The notes below the pieces were generated by a model. The model was not told the DNA's origin. It searched no databases and saw nothing but the letters and a program-made list of their open reading frames with translations. The position numbers were made by a program, and so were the translations under genes. Shown here in pieces: positions 26,590 to 34,757 of a DNA stretch of 64,000 nt. Within the stretch, counting starts at the first letter, position 1; every line of letters starts with the position of its first letter. This DNA is from Dyella psychrodurans (GTDB lineage Bacteria > Pseudomonadota > Gammaproteobacteria > Xanthomonadales > Rhodanobacteraceae), in assembly GCF_003363265.1 (NCBI RefSeq), contig NZ_QRBF01000005.1, positions 252,571-316,570 on the forward strand, given 5' to 3'.

Positions 26590-27476
26590 GCTTACAGGGC
26601 AAGCAGCATAGTATCGGTGTCATTGGCGGAAGCGGCCTGCAAGGCTTGCAGGGGCTTGCGCACGTCGAACACATCGAGATCAAGACGCCGTACAGCGACA
26701 CGCCGGTCAACATCACGACCGGACAGCTCGGTGATGTTCATGTCGCTTTTCTGCAACGACATGGAGTGGGGCATCGCGTGCCTCCGGCATCGATCAATGT
26801 CCGGGCGAACATGGCGGCCCTCAAGCACATCGGCTGCCGGCAAGTGTTGTCGCTGAGTGCGGTCGGCAGCCTGGATGAAAACGTCGCGCCTGGGACCTTT
26901 GTGGTCGTCGACCAATTTATCGACCGCACGATCCAACGGCAAAAAACCTACTTCGGTCCCGGCCTGGTGGGACATGTGCCGTTCGGCGACCCGACCTGCG
27001 CGCGCATGCGCGATGCACTGATCAACGTCTCGCGCGAAAAGGCGCTTGCCTTGCGCACCAGCGGCACCTACGTGGTGATGGAGGGGCCGCAGTTTTCGAC
27101 CAAGGCGGAATCGAACCTGTATCGTCAATGGGGTGGCACCATCATCGGCATGACGGGCATGCCCGAGGCCAAGCTCGCCCGCGAGGCGGAAATGTGCTAC
27201 GCGATGGTGGCCATGGCCACCGACTACGATTGTTGGTTCTCCGGCGAACCGCCGGTGACGGCAAGCATGATCAGCGAGCGCATGGCTAAGATCAGCGCCA
27301 GCGCCAATGCGCTGGTCGCGGACGCGACAACCTATCTGTCCGGCGTCAATGGGGAGGACTGCCAGTGCGGCTGCCATCGCGCGCTGGATACGGCCATCAT
27401 GACAGCACCGGCGCATCGCGATCCAGAGATGCTTTCGCGCTTTGAATTCGTCGTTTCAAGAATCCGCCAGATCTAA
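26586..27476 (+). CDS. mtnP: S-methyl-5'-thioadenosine phosphorylase-like protein
   Basis: 296 residues. GVIGGSGLQGLQGL at the start, FLQRHGVGHRVPPASINVRANM, and MTGMPEAKLAREAEMCYAMVAMATDYDCW near 199-227 are characteristic of MTA phosphorylase / purine nucleoside phosphorylase II. MTAP cleaves MTA to adenine and methylthioribose-1-phosphate. MTA arises when SAM donates its aminocarboxypropyl or aminopropyl group, so one pathway step may use SAM in that way, or the enzyme may act on another nucleoside. The C-terminus has a Cys-rich CQCGCH run. Overlaps the previous gene by 4 nt. Confidence 0.85.
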   Translation: MSLQGKQHSIGVIGGSGLQGLQGLAHVEHIEIKTPYSDTPVNITTGQLGDVHVAFLQRHGVGHRVPPASINVRANMAALKHIGCRQVLSLSAVGSLDENVAPGTFVVVDQFIDRTIQRQKTYFGPGLVGHVPFGDPTCARMRDALINVSREKALALRTSGTYVVMEGPQFSTKAESNLYRQWGGTIIGMTGMPEAKLAREAEMCYAMVAMATDYDCWFSGEPPVTASMISERMAKISASANALVADATTYLSGVNGEDCQCGCHRALDTAIMTAPAHRDPEMLSRFEFVVSRIRQI

Positions 27477-27490
27477 AGAGGGAGGTTGGA

Positions 27491-28066
27491 GTGAGTGAGC
27501 GAATTCGCAACATCAAAGAACAGCTGTTATCAGATAACTGGTACGTCCTAAAAAAAGCCACGTTTGACTTCCAACGGCGGAACGGCACCTGGGAAACAAC
27601 GAGCCGAGAGGCCTACGACCGCGGCAACGGCGCCACCATCCTTCTGTACAACACGACGCGTAATGGCGTCATTCTCACCAGACAGTTCCGTTATCCGACG
27701 TTTGTAAATGGCAACCTAGATGGGATGCTTATCGAGGCCTGTGCGGGATTGCTCGACAATGACGATCCGGAAACCTGTATCCGGCGGGAAACCGAGGAAG
27801 AAACCGGCTACATCATAGACAGCGTGCGCAAGGTCTTTGAAGCGTACATGAGTCCGGGATCGGTCACGGAAAAGCTATTCTTTTTCGTTGGTGAATATTC
27901 CGAACGGAACCAGACGAGCGACGGAGGCGGCGTAGACAGCGAAGATATCGAAGTGTTGGAGCTCGACTTTGCGCAGGCCATGGCCATGGTCGAAGGCGGC
28001 GAAATCCGCGACGGCAAGACCATCATGTTGCTTCAATACGCAAAGCTGGCGGGGCTGCTGAAATGA
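27491..28066 (+). CDS. nudK: NudK-like Nudix hydrolase (GDP-mannose pyrophosphatase type)
   Basis: 191 residues that follow E. coli NudK closely: ILSDNWY-like start (LLSDNWYVLKKATFDF), EAYDRGNGATILLYNTTRNG, LTRQFRYPT, LIEACAGLLDNDDPE, IRRETEEETGY, MSPGSVTEKLFFFVGEYS, EDIEVLELDFAQA, EIRDGKTIMLLQYA. NudK cleaves GDP-mannose and other NDP-sugars to sugar-1-phosphate and NMP. Here it could process an NDP-sugar of the pathway. GGGAGG lies about 8 nt upstream of GTG/ATG start context at 27491. The stop overlaps the next start by 4 nt. Confidence 0.85.
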   Translation: MSERIRNIKEQLLSDNWYVLKKATFDFQRRNGTWETTSREAYDRGNGATILLYNTTRNGVILTRQFRYPTFVNGNLDGMLIEACAGLLDNDDPETCIRRETEEETGYIIDSVRKVFEAYMSPGSVTEKLFFFVGEYSERNQTSDGGGVDSEDIEVLELDFAQAMAMVEGGEIRDGKTIMLLQYAKLAGLLK

Positions 28067-29004
28067 CCCATGCCGGCGCCGACGATACGCTTGTCGCCTA
28101 CAGCTCGATGGAAGATGGCGAGCTTGCCGACTATGTGAGCCAGATAGAGCGGGATAACCCGGACCTCCACATCAAGGTGATCCGGGTGTCCACGGCTGCG
28201 CTGCACGAGCGCATTCTTCAGGAAGGCGATGCAGGGCAATGGGACATCATTTTCGGGTGGTCACTGACCAAGTTGCTCGACCCGATGATTCAGACCTTGC
28301 TGGCCACCTTCGACAGCGCGCAGCTGGATCGCCTGCCTCGGGAGGCACGGGACGAGGGCGGCAAGTGGTTCAGCCCGTCGGCGTTTGTGCCGGCGTTCTG
28401 TGTCAACGAAGCCAGGCTGAAAGAGAAAGGATTGCCTGTGCCGCGAAACTGGAATGAGCTCGCCGAATCGTACTACGGTGGCGAGATCGTGTTACCGGAT
28501 CCCGCCTACTCGGGCGCGGGATTCCTGCATGTGACGGCGTTGAACCAGAAGTCCGGCTCGGCGTATGTGGACTCGGTGTTCCGGCGTGTTGCCAATAGCA
28601 GGCCACGCGTGGTCAGGTCAGCGTTCGAGCCTTGCTCGGCCGTTCTCAATGGCGAAGCGGCCATTGGCGTCACGGTGTCTACCGCCGTATGCGGCCTGAT
28701 GAATCAAGGTGTCGATGTGCGCATGGTGATTCCCTCCGATGCGGCTGCCTTCGAGCCGGAAAGTTTTGCCATCAGGGCGGGATCAAGGCACCTGTCACAG
28801 GCACAGCGCGCACTGGATTGGACGATGAGTTCCGCCGCCTGCGAAACCTACGGCCGGTATGGCAAGGTGGTGCTGAAGGACATCGATATACGCAGTCCTG
28901 AGGATGGCGATCCGCGCTTCCCTGCGATGACGGCGATCAATGCCGCCAAGGCCAACCAGGACCGTGACGCGATGTGCTCGGCATGGTCAAGGTTTTTCAA
29001 TTGA
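28063..29004 (+). CDS. Solute-binding-protein fold (SBP family 1) without a signal peptide
   Basis: 313 residues. The pattern DTLVAYSSMEDGELADYVSQ, then VSTAALHERIL, IIFGWSL, ALVPAFCVNE-like FVPAFCVNEARLKEKGLPVP and WNELAESYYGGEIVLPDPAYSGAG is that of periplasmic iron(III), thiamine or 2-aminoethylphosphonate-binding proteins. But the protein begins MTHAGADDTLVAYS, with no signal peptide or lipobox, and no ABC permease or ATPase is nearby. It therefore acts in the cytoplasm, perhaps as an enzyme, a carrier of an intermediate or a sensor. The same fold has been recruited as an enzyme elsewhere (for example in thiamine and menaquinone pathways). ATGA overlap with the previous gene. Confidence 0.75.
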   Translation: MTHAGADDTLVAYSSMEDGELADYVSQIERDNPDLHIKVIRVSTAALHERILQEGDAGQWDIIFGWSLTKLLDPMIQTLLATFDSAQLDRLPREARDEGGKWFSPSAFVPAFCVNEARLKEKGLPVPRNWNELAESYYGGEIVLPDPAYSGAGFLHVTALNQKSGSAYVDSVFRRVANSRPRVVRSAFEPCSAVLNGEAAIGVTVSTAVCGLMNQGVDVRMVIPSDAAAFEPESFAIRAGSRHLSQAQRALDWTMSSAACETYGRYGKVVLKDIDIRSPEDGDPRFPAMTAINAAKANQDRDAMCSAWSRFFN

Positions 29005-29048
29005 ACAGGGCGCGTTCGCGCCGTTTTGCTGACTGAAGGTGGTTATCT

Positions 29049-29792
29049 ATGTCTCGGAAAAAACCTACTGCGACGCTACTTTTCGATCTTGATGGAACCC
29101 TGGTCGATACGGATGCCCTTCATCTGAAGGCATACAACACACTCCTTCAAACATTCGACCGGCACATAGATGAGGACTATTACAAGACCTACGTGATGGG
29201 CTTTTCCAACGACGAGATCATGCGCAAACTGTTCCCTGCCGAGAGCAGCAGCAAGCACACTCAGTACGCCAACCAAAAAGAGGAGATCGTCCGCTCCCTG
29301 TTTACCGATCTCACGCCGGCTCCTGGATTGCTGGAACTGCTGCAGCGTGCGGAGCTGTTCTGCTGCCGCATCGCGGTGGTGACCAATGCTCCGCGACAGA
29401 ACGCGGAGCTGCTGCTGAGCGGACTCGGGTTGCGAGACCGATTCAAAACGGTCGTCCTCGGCGAGGAGCTTACCCATGGCAAACCGCACCCGCTGCCGTA
29501 TTTGACTGCCCTGGAGCTTCTGGGCGCGCGCGCGGAAAGTGCTTTTGCCTTCGAGGATTCCTACTCGGGCGTAAAATCGGCGTCCTCCGCGGGCCTGCGA
29601 ACCTTCGGCCTGCTGACGTCACTGCCGGAGTCGAAGTTACTTGAAGCCGGTGCGGTGCGCGCGATAAGGAATTTCCTCGATCCGACCATGCGCGCCATGC
29701 TCTATCCGCTGTTTGATGTGGAAGCGCCGGAACTAGACGAATACATCTCCGCGGACAGGAAGGATCTGGCAGAAAGCGCGCATGACGACTGA
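29049..29792 (+). CDS. HAD superfamily phosphatase, beta-phosphoglucomutase-like
   Basis: 247 residues with canonical HAD motifs: FDLDGTLVDTDALHLKAY (DxDGT), VVTNAPRQNAELLL, GKPHPLPYLTAL with the motif III Lys, and FAFEDSYSGVKSASSAGL (motif IV). The CbbY/beta-PGM subgroup acts on sugar phosphates and related compounds. In the operon it may remove a phosphate from a sugar phosphate intermediate. Its end overlaps the MFS gene by 11 nt. Together with the Asn-variant HAD (24770) it makes two HAD proteins of distinct type in one cluster. Confidence 0.85.
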   Translation: MSRKKPTATLLFDLDGTLVDTDALHLKAYNTLLQTFDRHIDEDYYKTYVMGFSNDEIMRKLFPAESSSKHTQYANQKEEIVRSLFTDLTPAPGLLELLQRAELFCCRIAVVTNAPRQNAELLLSGLGLRDRFKTVVLGEELTHGKPHPLPYLTALELLGARAESAFAFEDSYSGVKSASSAGLRTFGLLTSLPESKLLEAGAVRAIRNFLDPTMRAMLYPLFDVEAPELDEYISADRKDLAESAHDD

Positions 29793-31017
29793 CCCTGGCC
29801 AGGTGCACGCAGGAAGCTTGCATGGTGCCGAGCGAATCGCGCTCTGGTCGGTGGTGGGAGCTTTTTGCGCATTCGGCATGATGTGGGGCATCTGTCACGT
29901 CGTGCTGGTCGATCTTCAAGAGGCGCTCAAGCTTTCCACTGGAGCACTGGGCGCGGCCATGACCTTCGGCGTGTCGACTTCGATCCCCAGCATGCTCATC
30001 AGCGGGCGTCTTGTCGATAAGCTCGGCCCGAGGGCGTTGATGGCCATGACGGCGCTGCTTCTGGCAGCCGGCCTGCTGTGCTTTGCACTGGCGAGAAACT
30101 ACGTGACGTTTTGTGCTGCGATGGCGATTCTTTATGGATCGTCCGGTGCATACGACGTAGCCATCAATGCCGCGGCCATCCATATCGAGCGCACCACCAA
30201 GCGACGAGTCATTGCTTATTTCCACGGTGCGTTCAGCGGCGTTGCTGCGATTTCGGGCCTGTCCGCCGGTTATCTGCTTTCCAGTGCCGTTCCCTTCCGG
30301 TGGATCTACATAGGGCTTGCCGTGCTCATGCTTGTGGTGAGCATACTGGTCACCAGCAACCCCGTGCTTGCGCATGCCAAGGTATCGCCGCCGAAGCCGG
30401 CTGGCGGAAACGTCAGTGCGATCAACCTGCTGCTGGTGCCGACGGTGCTGCTGGTCGCGGCGATTACCACCTTGAGCTTCCTGTCGGAGAACGCGCTCCA
30501 GACCTGGTCGAGCATCTATTTGCGCATTTCGCTTGGCGTTCCTGTGCTGATCGGATCGATCGCGCCGGCCGGCGTATACGCAGCCATGTCGCTCGGGCGC
30601 TTTATTACCGGATATGTCGTGACGCGTCTTGGCAGGTGCGCGTTGCTGCGTATCTCCGGTGTACTTACCGCGCTGGGCATGGTCATCGCGCTGTCCAGTA
30701 CGATTCCATGGATCGTGATTGCCGGCTTCCTGTTCTGTGGCGTGGCCCAGTCAGGCCTCGCGCCGGTGGCCTATTCGATCGGTGGCGACGTTGCGCCGGA
30801 CAAGGCCGGGCAGGTGACGTCGATCATTACAACCATCAGTTACACGGGCTTTCTGAGCGGTCCTGCACTCATCGGTGGGTTGGCCGAGCTTTACGGATTG
30901 AGGTTTGCGTTCGGCTTGGTGATCGTGGGCGGCGTTCTCATCTCGATACTGGCGCTTTACATCAAGGAGCCAAAGCCAGTGCAGGAAAGCCTGCCCAGCT
31001 ACGCGCTCGAATCCTGA
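29782..31017 (+). CDS. MFS transporter, probable exporter of the pathway product
   Basis: 411 residues, 12 hydrophobic helices. The loop after helix 2 has GRLVDKLGPRAL, the MFS motif A type, and the Arg/Lys-rich stretch THRRVIAY (after helix 5) and loop 8-9 GYVVTRLGRCALL match the second half repeat. The protein is of the general MFS_1 type; in a biosynthetic operon it is most likely an efflux or self-resistance pump, although import of a precursor cannot be excluded. Coupled to the upstream HAD gene by overlap. Confidence 0.8.
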   Translation: MTTDPGQVHAGSLHGAERIALWSVVGAFCAFGMMWGICHVVLVDLQEALKLSTGALGAAMTFGVSTSIPSMLISGRLVDKLGPRALMAMTALLLAAGLLCFALARNYVTFCAAMAILYGSSGAYDVAINAAAIHIERTTKRRVIAYFHGAFSGVAAISGLSAGYLLSSAVPFRWIYIGLAVLMLVVSILVTSNPVLAHAKVSPPKPAGGNVSAINLLLVPTVLLVAAITTLSFLSENALQTWSSIYLRISLGVPVLIGSIAPAGVYAAMSLGRFITGYVVTRLGRCALLRISGVLTALGMVIALSSTIPWIVIAGFLFCGVAQSGLAPVAYSIGGDVAPDKAGQVTSIITTISYTGFLSGPALIGGLAELYGLRFAFGLVIVGGVLISILALYIKEPKPVQESLPSYALES

Positions 31018-31138
31018 TGGCCGGAGGAGCAGGGCTCGACACGCCGATGCCTCGTTCACCACGTGATCGTGGAACGCTGAGACGCTCATCGCTTTGTCTG
31101 GTTATTCATCGTCAATGATTGTTGCCGGTAGGTCCTCG

Positions 31139-32659
31139 ATGTCATCCATCACGGAAGTCAGCCTTCGCTCTGCACCATTTGACTGCTTTTCGAGCCTGAT
31201 CGGGCCCGGTGGCGCGCGCGAGCTCACGGAGCTCGCAAAGCGCGCCTCGGGTCAGTTACATGGCCGGACGTGGTGGCATATCAATTCAACTTCGCGCGGC
31301 GGCGGCGTGGCGGAAATGCTGCAGTCGCAGCTGGCATATGCGCGCGGACTGGGCATCCATACGCGTTGGCTCGTGCTTGGCGGACATGCGGATTTCTTCA
31401 AGATCACCAAGCGCATGCACCATGCTTTTCACGGTGCGCTTGGCGATGGATCCGACCTGGGAGAAAAAGAACAGGCCATCTACGACGCAACGCTCAAGGA
31501 AAACATTCTGCAACTTCTCCCCCTCATCAAGCCCGGGGACATTGTGCTTCTGCACGACCCGCAGAGCGCGGGGCTGGCGCCGGCACTGGTCAAGCACGGG
31601 GCCACGGTTCTCTGGCGCAGCCACATCGGCGCTGATGTAGTGAATGAACATACGGATCTGGCGTGGCATTTCGTCGGGCATTACCTGAGGCACGTTTTTG
31701 CAACGGTGTTTTCCAGGAAGGAGTACATCCCGGAGTTTCTAAAGTCGCAACGCAGCTTTGTCATTACGCCTTCCATCGACGCGTTCTCACCCAAGAATCA
31801 GAATATGGATGAGAAAACGGTCAAATCCATCCTTGTCCATACCGGCTTGATACGTGGCGAAGCATGGGCGGAAGTGTTGCCGCGCTTCACGCGAGAAGAC
31901 GGGACGCCGGCGCTGGTCACATCCAAAGCCGACATCGTGCGTGAGGGTACGGCTCCAGGCTGGGAGACGCCACTGATCGTGCAGGTGTCGCGCTGGGACC
32001 CGCTTAAGGATCCGGTCGGAGTCATTCGTGGGTTCGTCAATCTTATCCTCCGCGTTGTTTCCGTCGACGCTCATTTGGCGCTGGTGGGGCCTGATGTCAC
32101 ATCGGTTACGGATGATCCGGAAGGGCGTGCCGTACTCGACAGCGTGATCGGCGCCTGGAAGGTGTTGCCCGCACCTATCAGGCAGCGCATTCATCTCGTG
32201 TCCTTGCCGATGGAGGACCGCGAGGAAAATGCCGCTATCGTCAACGCCATACAGCGACACGCCGCGATCATCGTGCAAAAGAGTCTGAAGGAAGGCTTCG
32301 GCCTTACCGTGACCGAAGCCATGTGGAAAGGACGTCCGGTGGTGGCGAGTGCCGTTGGCGGCATCCAGGACCAGATTGTTCATGGCCAGCACGGACTATT
32401 GCTGACCGATCCCCATGACGAGCTCGCCTTTAGCGAAGCACTCGAGAAGCTTAGCCATGACCAATGTCTGGCGACACGGCTGGGGGTTCAGGCGACAGAG
32501 CGCGTGCGCGACCTGTTCCTGACCTCCTATCACCTCGAGCAGTACGCCCGCGTCCTGGACGCGATTGATTCGGCGCAAGAGGTTCAGGTGCCGGCCAACG
32601 TGGCAAACCATCCTTTGCGAGAAGTCGCGGATGAAATGCGGTCGCCGGTCAATGGATGA
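31139..32659 (+). CDS. GT4 glycosyltransferase, trehalose synthase (TreT)-like
   Basis: About 506 residues in a GT-B fold. The N-terminal half has NSTSRGGGVAEMLQSQLAYA and RWLVLGGHADFFKITKRMHH, the C-terminal half VSRWDPLKDPVGVIRGF, QKSLKEGFGLTVTEAMWKG and RPVVASAVGGI. The EGFGLTVTEA string is the E-x7-E nucleotide-sugar motif of retaining GT4 enzymes. TreT-type enzymes join an NDP-glucose to glucose to make trehalose; the SRGGGVAEML motif is typical of that group. With an aminosugar acceptor or donor it would give a trehalose-like amino disaccharide; this is inference. ATG 31139 is chosen as the start with weak ribosome-binding context; ATG 31115 is an alternative. Last gene of the cluster. 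Confidence 0.75.
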   Translation: MSSITEVSLRSAPFDCFSSLIGPGGARELTELAKRASGQLHGRTWWHINSTSRGGGVAEMLQSQLAYARGLGIHTRWLVLGGHADFFKITKRMHHAFHGALGDGSDLGEKEQAIYDATLKENILQLLPLIKPGDIVLLHDPQSAGLAPALVKHGATVLWRSHIGADVVNEHTDLAWHFVGHYLRHVFATVFSRKEYIPEFLKSQRSFVITPSIDAFSPKNQNMDEKTVKSILVHTGLIRGEAWAEVLPRFTREDGTPALVTSKADIVREGTAPGWETPLIVQVSRWDPLKDPVGVIRGFVNLILRVVSVDAHLALVGPDVTSVTDDPEGRAVLDSVIGAWKVLPAPIRQRIHLVSLPMEDREENAAIVNAIQRHAAIIVQKSLKEGFGLTVTEAMWKGRPVVASAVGGIQDQIVHGQHGLLLTDPHDELAFSEALEKLSHDQCLATRLGVQATERVRDLFLTSYHLEQYARVLDAIDSAQEVQVPANVANHPLREVADEMRSPVNG

Positions 32660-32749
32660 GTGGCGCGCATAACTTGGGCGCGCCATGGGGGAAATGGATT
32701 CGGCCGACATACCTTTAGACGTCCAGCTAGTTAGTCAGGTTCTTGTCGG

Positions 32750-33391
32750 GTGGGGCGCCGCTTCATGTTGGTGCGACAAGCCGTGCAACTCATGCTTTCC
32801 ATCCAACCGAGCTTTAGCCGCACGACCGGCCGGCAGCTGTCGAGCAAAGCCATTCGCCGGATCACCTCCACGCAACTGGAAGCCGCCTTTCCCGATACCA
32901 CCACGCGCTACGGCACGCTCATACAACTGAAGCTTTGGCTCACCTTGCAGGATCACATTGCCGAACTGGAACGTTGGGTTCGACAGGATCTGGCGCGACC
33001 GGATCTGCTGAAGCGATTGCAAAGCGTACCCGGCATAGGTCCCATCCTCGGCATGACGATCCTGCTGGAAACCGGTGCGATCGAACGCTTCGCTTCCGTC
33101 GGCGACTACGCCTCCTACTGCCGCATGGTCGAGAGCGTGCGTCTGTCCAATGGCAAACGGAAGGGCCATGGCAACCGCAAGTGCGGCAATCGCTACCTGT
33201 GCTGGGCGTTTGTGGAAGCGGCCAACTATGCCACCCGCTACCAGCCCGCCATACGTCGCTGGTACGAGCGCAAGCGCGCACGCAAACACCGCGTGGTGGC
33301 CATCAAGGCGGTGGGCCACAAACTCGCACGGGCTTGCTATTACATGCTGCGTGAGGGCACGACGTTCGATCCCGGTCGAGCTTTTCAATGA
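32750..33391 (+). pseudogene. IS110 family transposase, C-terminal fragment
   Basis: The 213 residues include the Transposase_20 domain: LQSVPGIGPILGMTILLETG, VGDYASYCRMVESVRLSNGK and HGNRKCGNRYLCWAFVEAAN. The N-terminal DEDD catalytic domain (about 150 residues) is missing, so the fragment is inactive. It lies about 90 bp after the glycosyltransferase gene and marks the right border of the biosynthetic cluster. Confidence 0.85.
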
Positions 33392-33655
33392 TTACGTCAA
33401 CGGCCGCAGGCCGGAAACAGGGGTGGCCTTGAGCCAGGCGCTCTGATTGGCCGCGGCCGTTGACACCCGTGTGGTAGCAAGACCGCACGCGGACCGAGCC
33501 ATGAAACGGGTGGGCCATGAGCCCGTGACTCTGTGCCACGCATGGCGTGCACATGGACGGATACCGCGATGATCGGAGATGGGCGTCTATTTGCCTATTG
33601 ACCGGAGCGGCGAAATGGTAACCCTTTTTTCTTGCCTATTAGAAATTGCACATAT

Positions 33656-33817
33656 TCAGCGAAGATTTCGTGCGTAGCTTTTTCGCACGTAGCGGTTGAT
33701 GAAGCTATTTAGCCCTTGGCCCAACTCGGCGAGACGTTGCATCTGTTGAATATTTTCAGACCCTGCGCTTTGGTTGTATAGATAGACTGCTCCGTCATTG
33801 AATGCGACGGTAACCAC
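33656..33817 (-). CDS. Small protein (53 aa) with a tyrosine-rich strand and helical end
   Basis: On the minus strand from GTG 33817 to TGA 33656: VVTVAFNDGAVYLYNQSAG, then NIQQMQRLAELGQGLNSFIN and RYVRKSYARNLR. The pattern (short beta strand with DG turn, YLY, then 'M..LA..GQGL..FIN..VR..Y') resembles small proteobacterial proteins of unknown function that share a KTSC-like shape. AAGGGA lies 8 nt before the GTG, and a stop codon closes the frame just upstream. It is shorter than usual ORF cut-offs. The region 33392-33655 has no other gene I can support. Confidence 0.5.
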   Translation of the reverse strand: MVTVAFNDGAVYLYNQSAGSENIQQMQRLAELGQGLNSFINRYVRKSYARNLR

Positions 33818-33833
33818 TGATATGTTCCCTTAG

Positions 33834-33956
33834 ATGACGCGAGTGCTGATCATGTTGTTTCCGAATGTCATTCGCTCATTGATCGTGTTTGCATCATTCC
33901 TGGTGGTGGGCTGCGTCATGGCGAAATCAACTACCGTGTCGCATGCTCGAATCTGA
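33834..33956 (+). CDS. Short lipoprotein-like ORF (40 aa)
   Basis: ATG 33834 to TGA 33956: a basic start, a hydrophobic stretch RSLIVFASFLVVG and a lipobox-like LVVGC at about 23-27, followed by only 13 residues. It would be a lipoprotein with almost no mature part, or the broken start of a longer gene. No ribosome-binding site is clear. It diverges from the small gene at 33656, with a 16-bp gap. Confidence 0.3.
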   Translation: MTRVLIMLFPNVIRSLIVFASFLVVGCVMAKSTTVSHARI

Positions 33957-34068
33957 AATTCTCCTGGGCAACTTGTCGAAGTCCGGTCACGCCGTTCGTT
34001 GTAATAGTGACGTGCAGGGCAACTGGCCCGGCTGACGCAGCGACACAAACCTGTAAAGGAGATCCAGC

Positions 34069-34659
34069 ATGCGCAAGCTGAAAATCATGGAACATATTTC
34101 GCTGGACGGCGTGATCGAGGTAGCCACTGGTCCGAACGACAGCGACTTTCCCTACGGTGACTGGACCGCGCCGTATCGCTCGCCTGCGGGGCTGGAGAAA
34201 GTCCTCGCGATGTATGGCGAGACCTTCGATGTGTTGCTTGGCCGCCGGACCTACGATCTGTGGTCGGGCTTCTGGCCGAAGGCAGCGAAGAGTCCGATGG
34301 CGGACCGCCTGAACGCGGCGACGAAGTATGTCGTCACCCACCGGCCAGAGAGCCTGGCATGGGGCCCGTTCGAAGGTATTGGACCGGATGTCGTGGAGAG
34401 CGTTCGTGGCATCAAGGCGAAGGACGGTCCGGACCTGGTTCTCGCGGGAAGCTCGACGCTGACGTCGGCAGTGATCGAGCATGGGCTGGCGGATGAGGTG
34501 GTGCTTTTGGTCAATCCGGTCCTGCTGGGCAAGGGAAAGCGCCTTTTTGCGGAGGGCACTCCGCCACGCGCGTTGGCGCTGGAAAGCTCGCATACGACAC
34601 CGACTGGCATCGTGGTGAATATCTTTAAGGCCGTTGGACCTTTGCAGAATCTGAGATAG
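34069..34659 (+). CDS. Dihydrofolate reductase / RibD C-terminal domain protein
   Basis: 196 residues of the DHFR-like RibD_C family: start RKLKIMEHISLDGVIE, then GRRTYDLWSGFWP, TKYVVTHRPESLAWGPFEGI, LVLAGSSTLTSAVIEHGLAD, VNPVLLGKGKRLF. The fold binds NADPH; stand-alone members reduce unknown substrates and are common in soil bacteria. AAGGAG lies about 9 nt before ATG 34069. It stands alone in the accessory zone between the IS110 remnant and the fic gene. Confidence 0.85.
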   Translation: MRKLKIMEHISLDGVIEVATGPNDSDFPYGDWTAPYRSPAGLEKVLAMYGETFDVLLGRRTYDLWSGFWPKAAKSPMADRLNAATKYVVTHRPESLAWGPFEGIGPDVVESVRGIKAKDGPDLVLAGSSTLTSAVIEHGLADEVVLLVNPVLLGKGKRLFAEGTPPRALALESSHTTPTGIVVNIFKAVGPLQNLR

Positions 34660-34757
34660 GGGGCACCTCAGAAGAGAAAGGTGTCAGAGACCTTTTCGCG
34701 CAGTTCCGTTCTAGTGCTGCGCCCCTCCCCCATGGCGCCCATGCCAATCTGGCCTCG

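Noticed and set aside
19603-32659. Phosphonate biosynthesis cluster
   Set aside because: The SBP resembles phosphonate-binding proteins and one HAD lacks D+2, but there is no PEP mutase or phosphonopyruvate decarboxylase.
19603-32659. Nonribosomal peptide or polyketide cluster
   Set aside because: No modular enzymes, carrier proteins or phosphopantetheine motifs.
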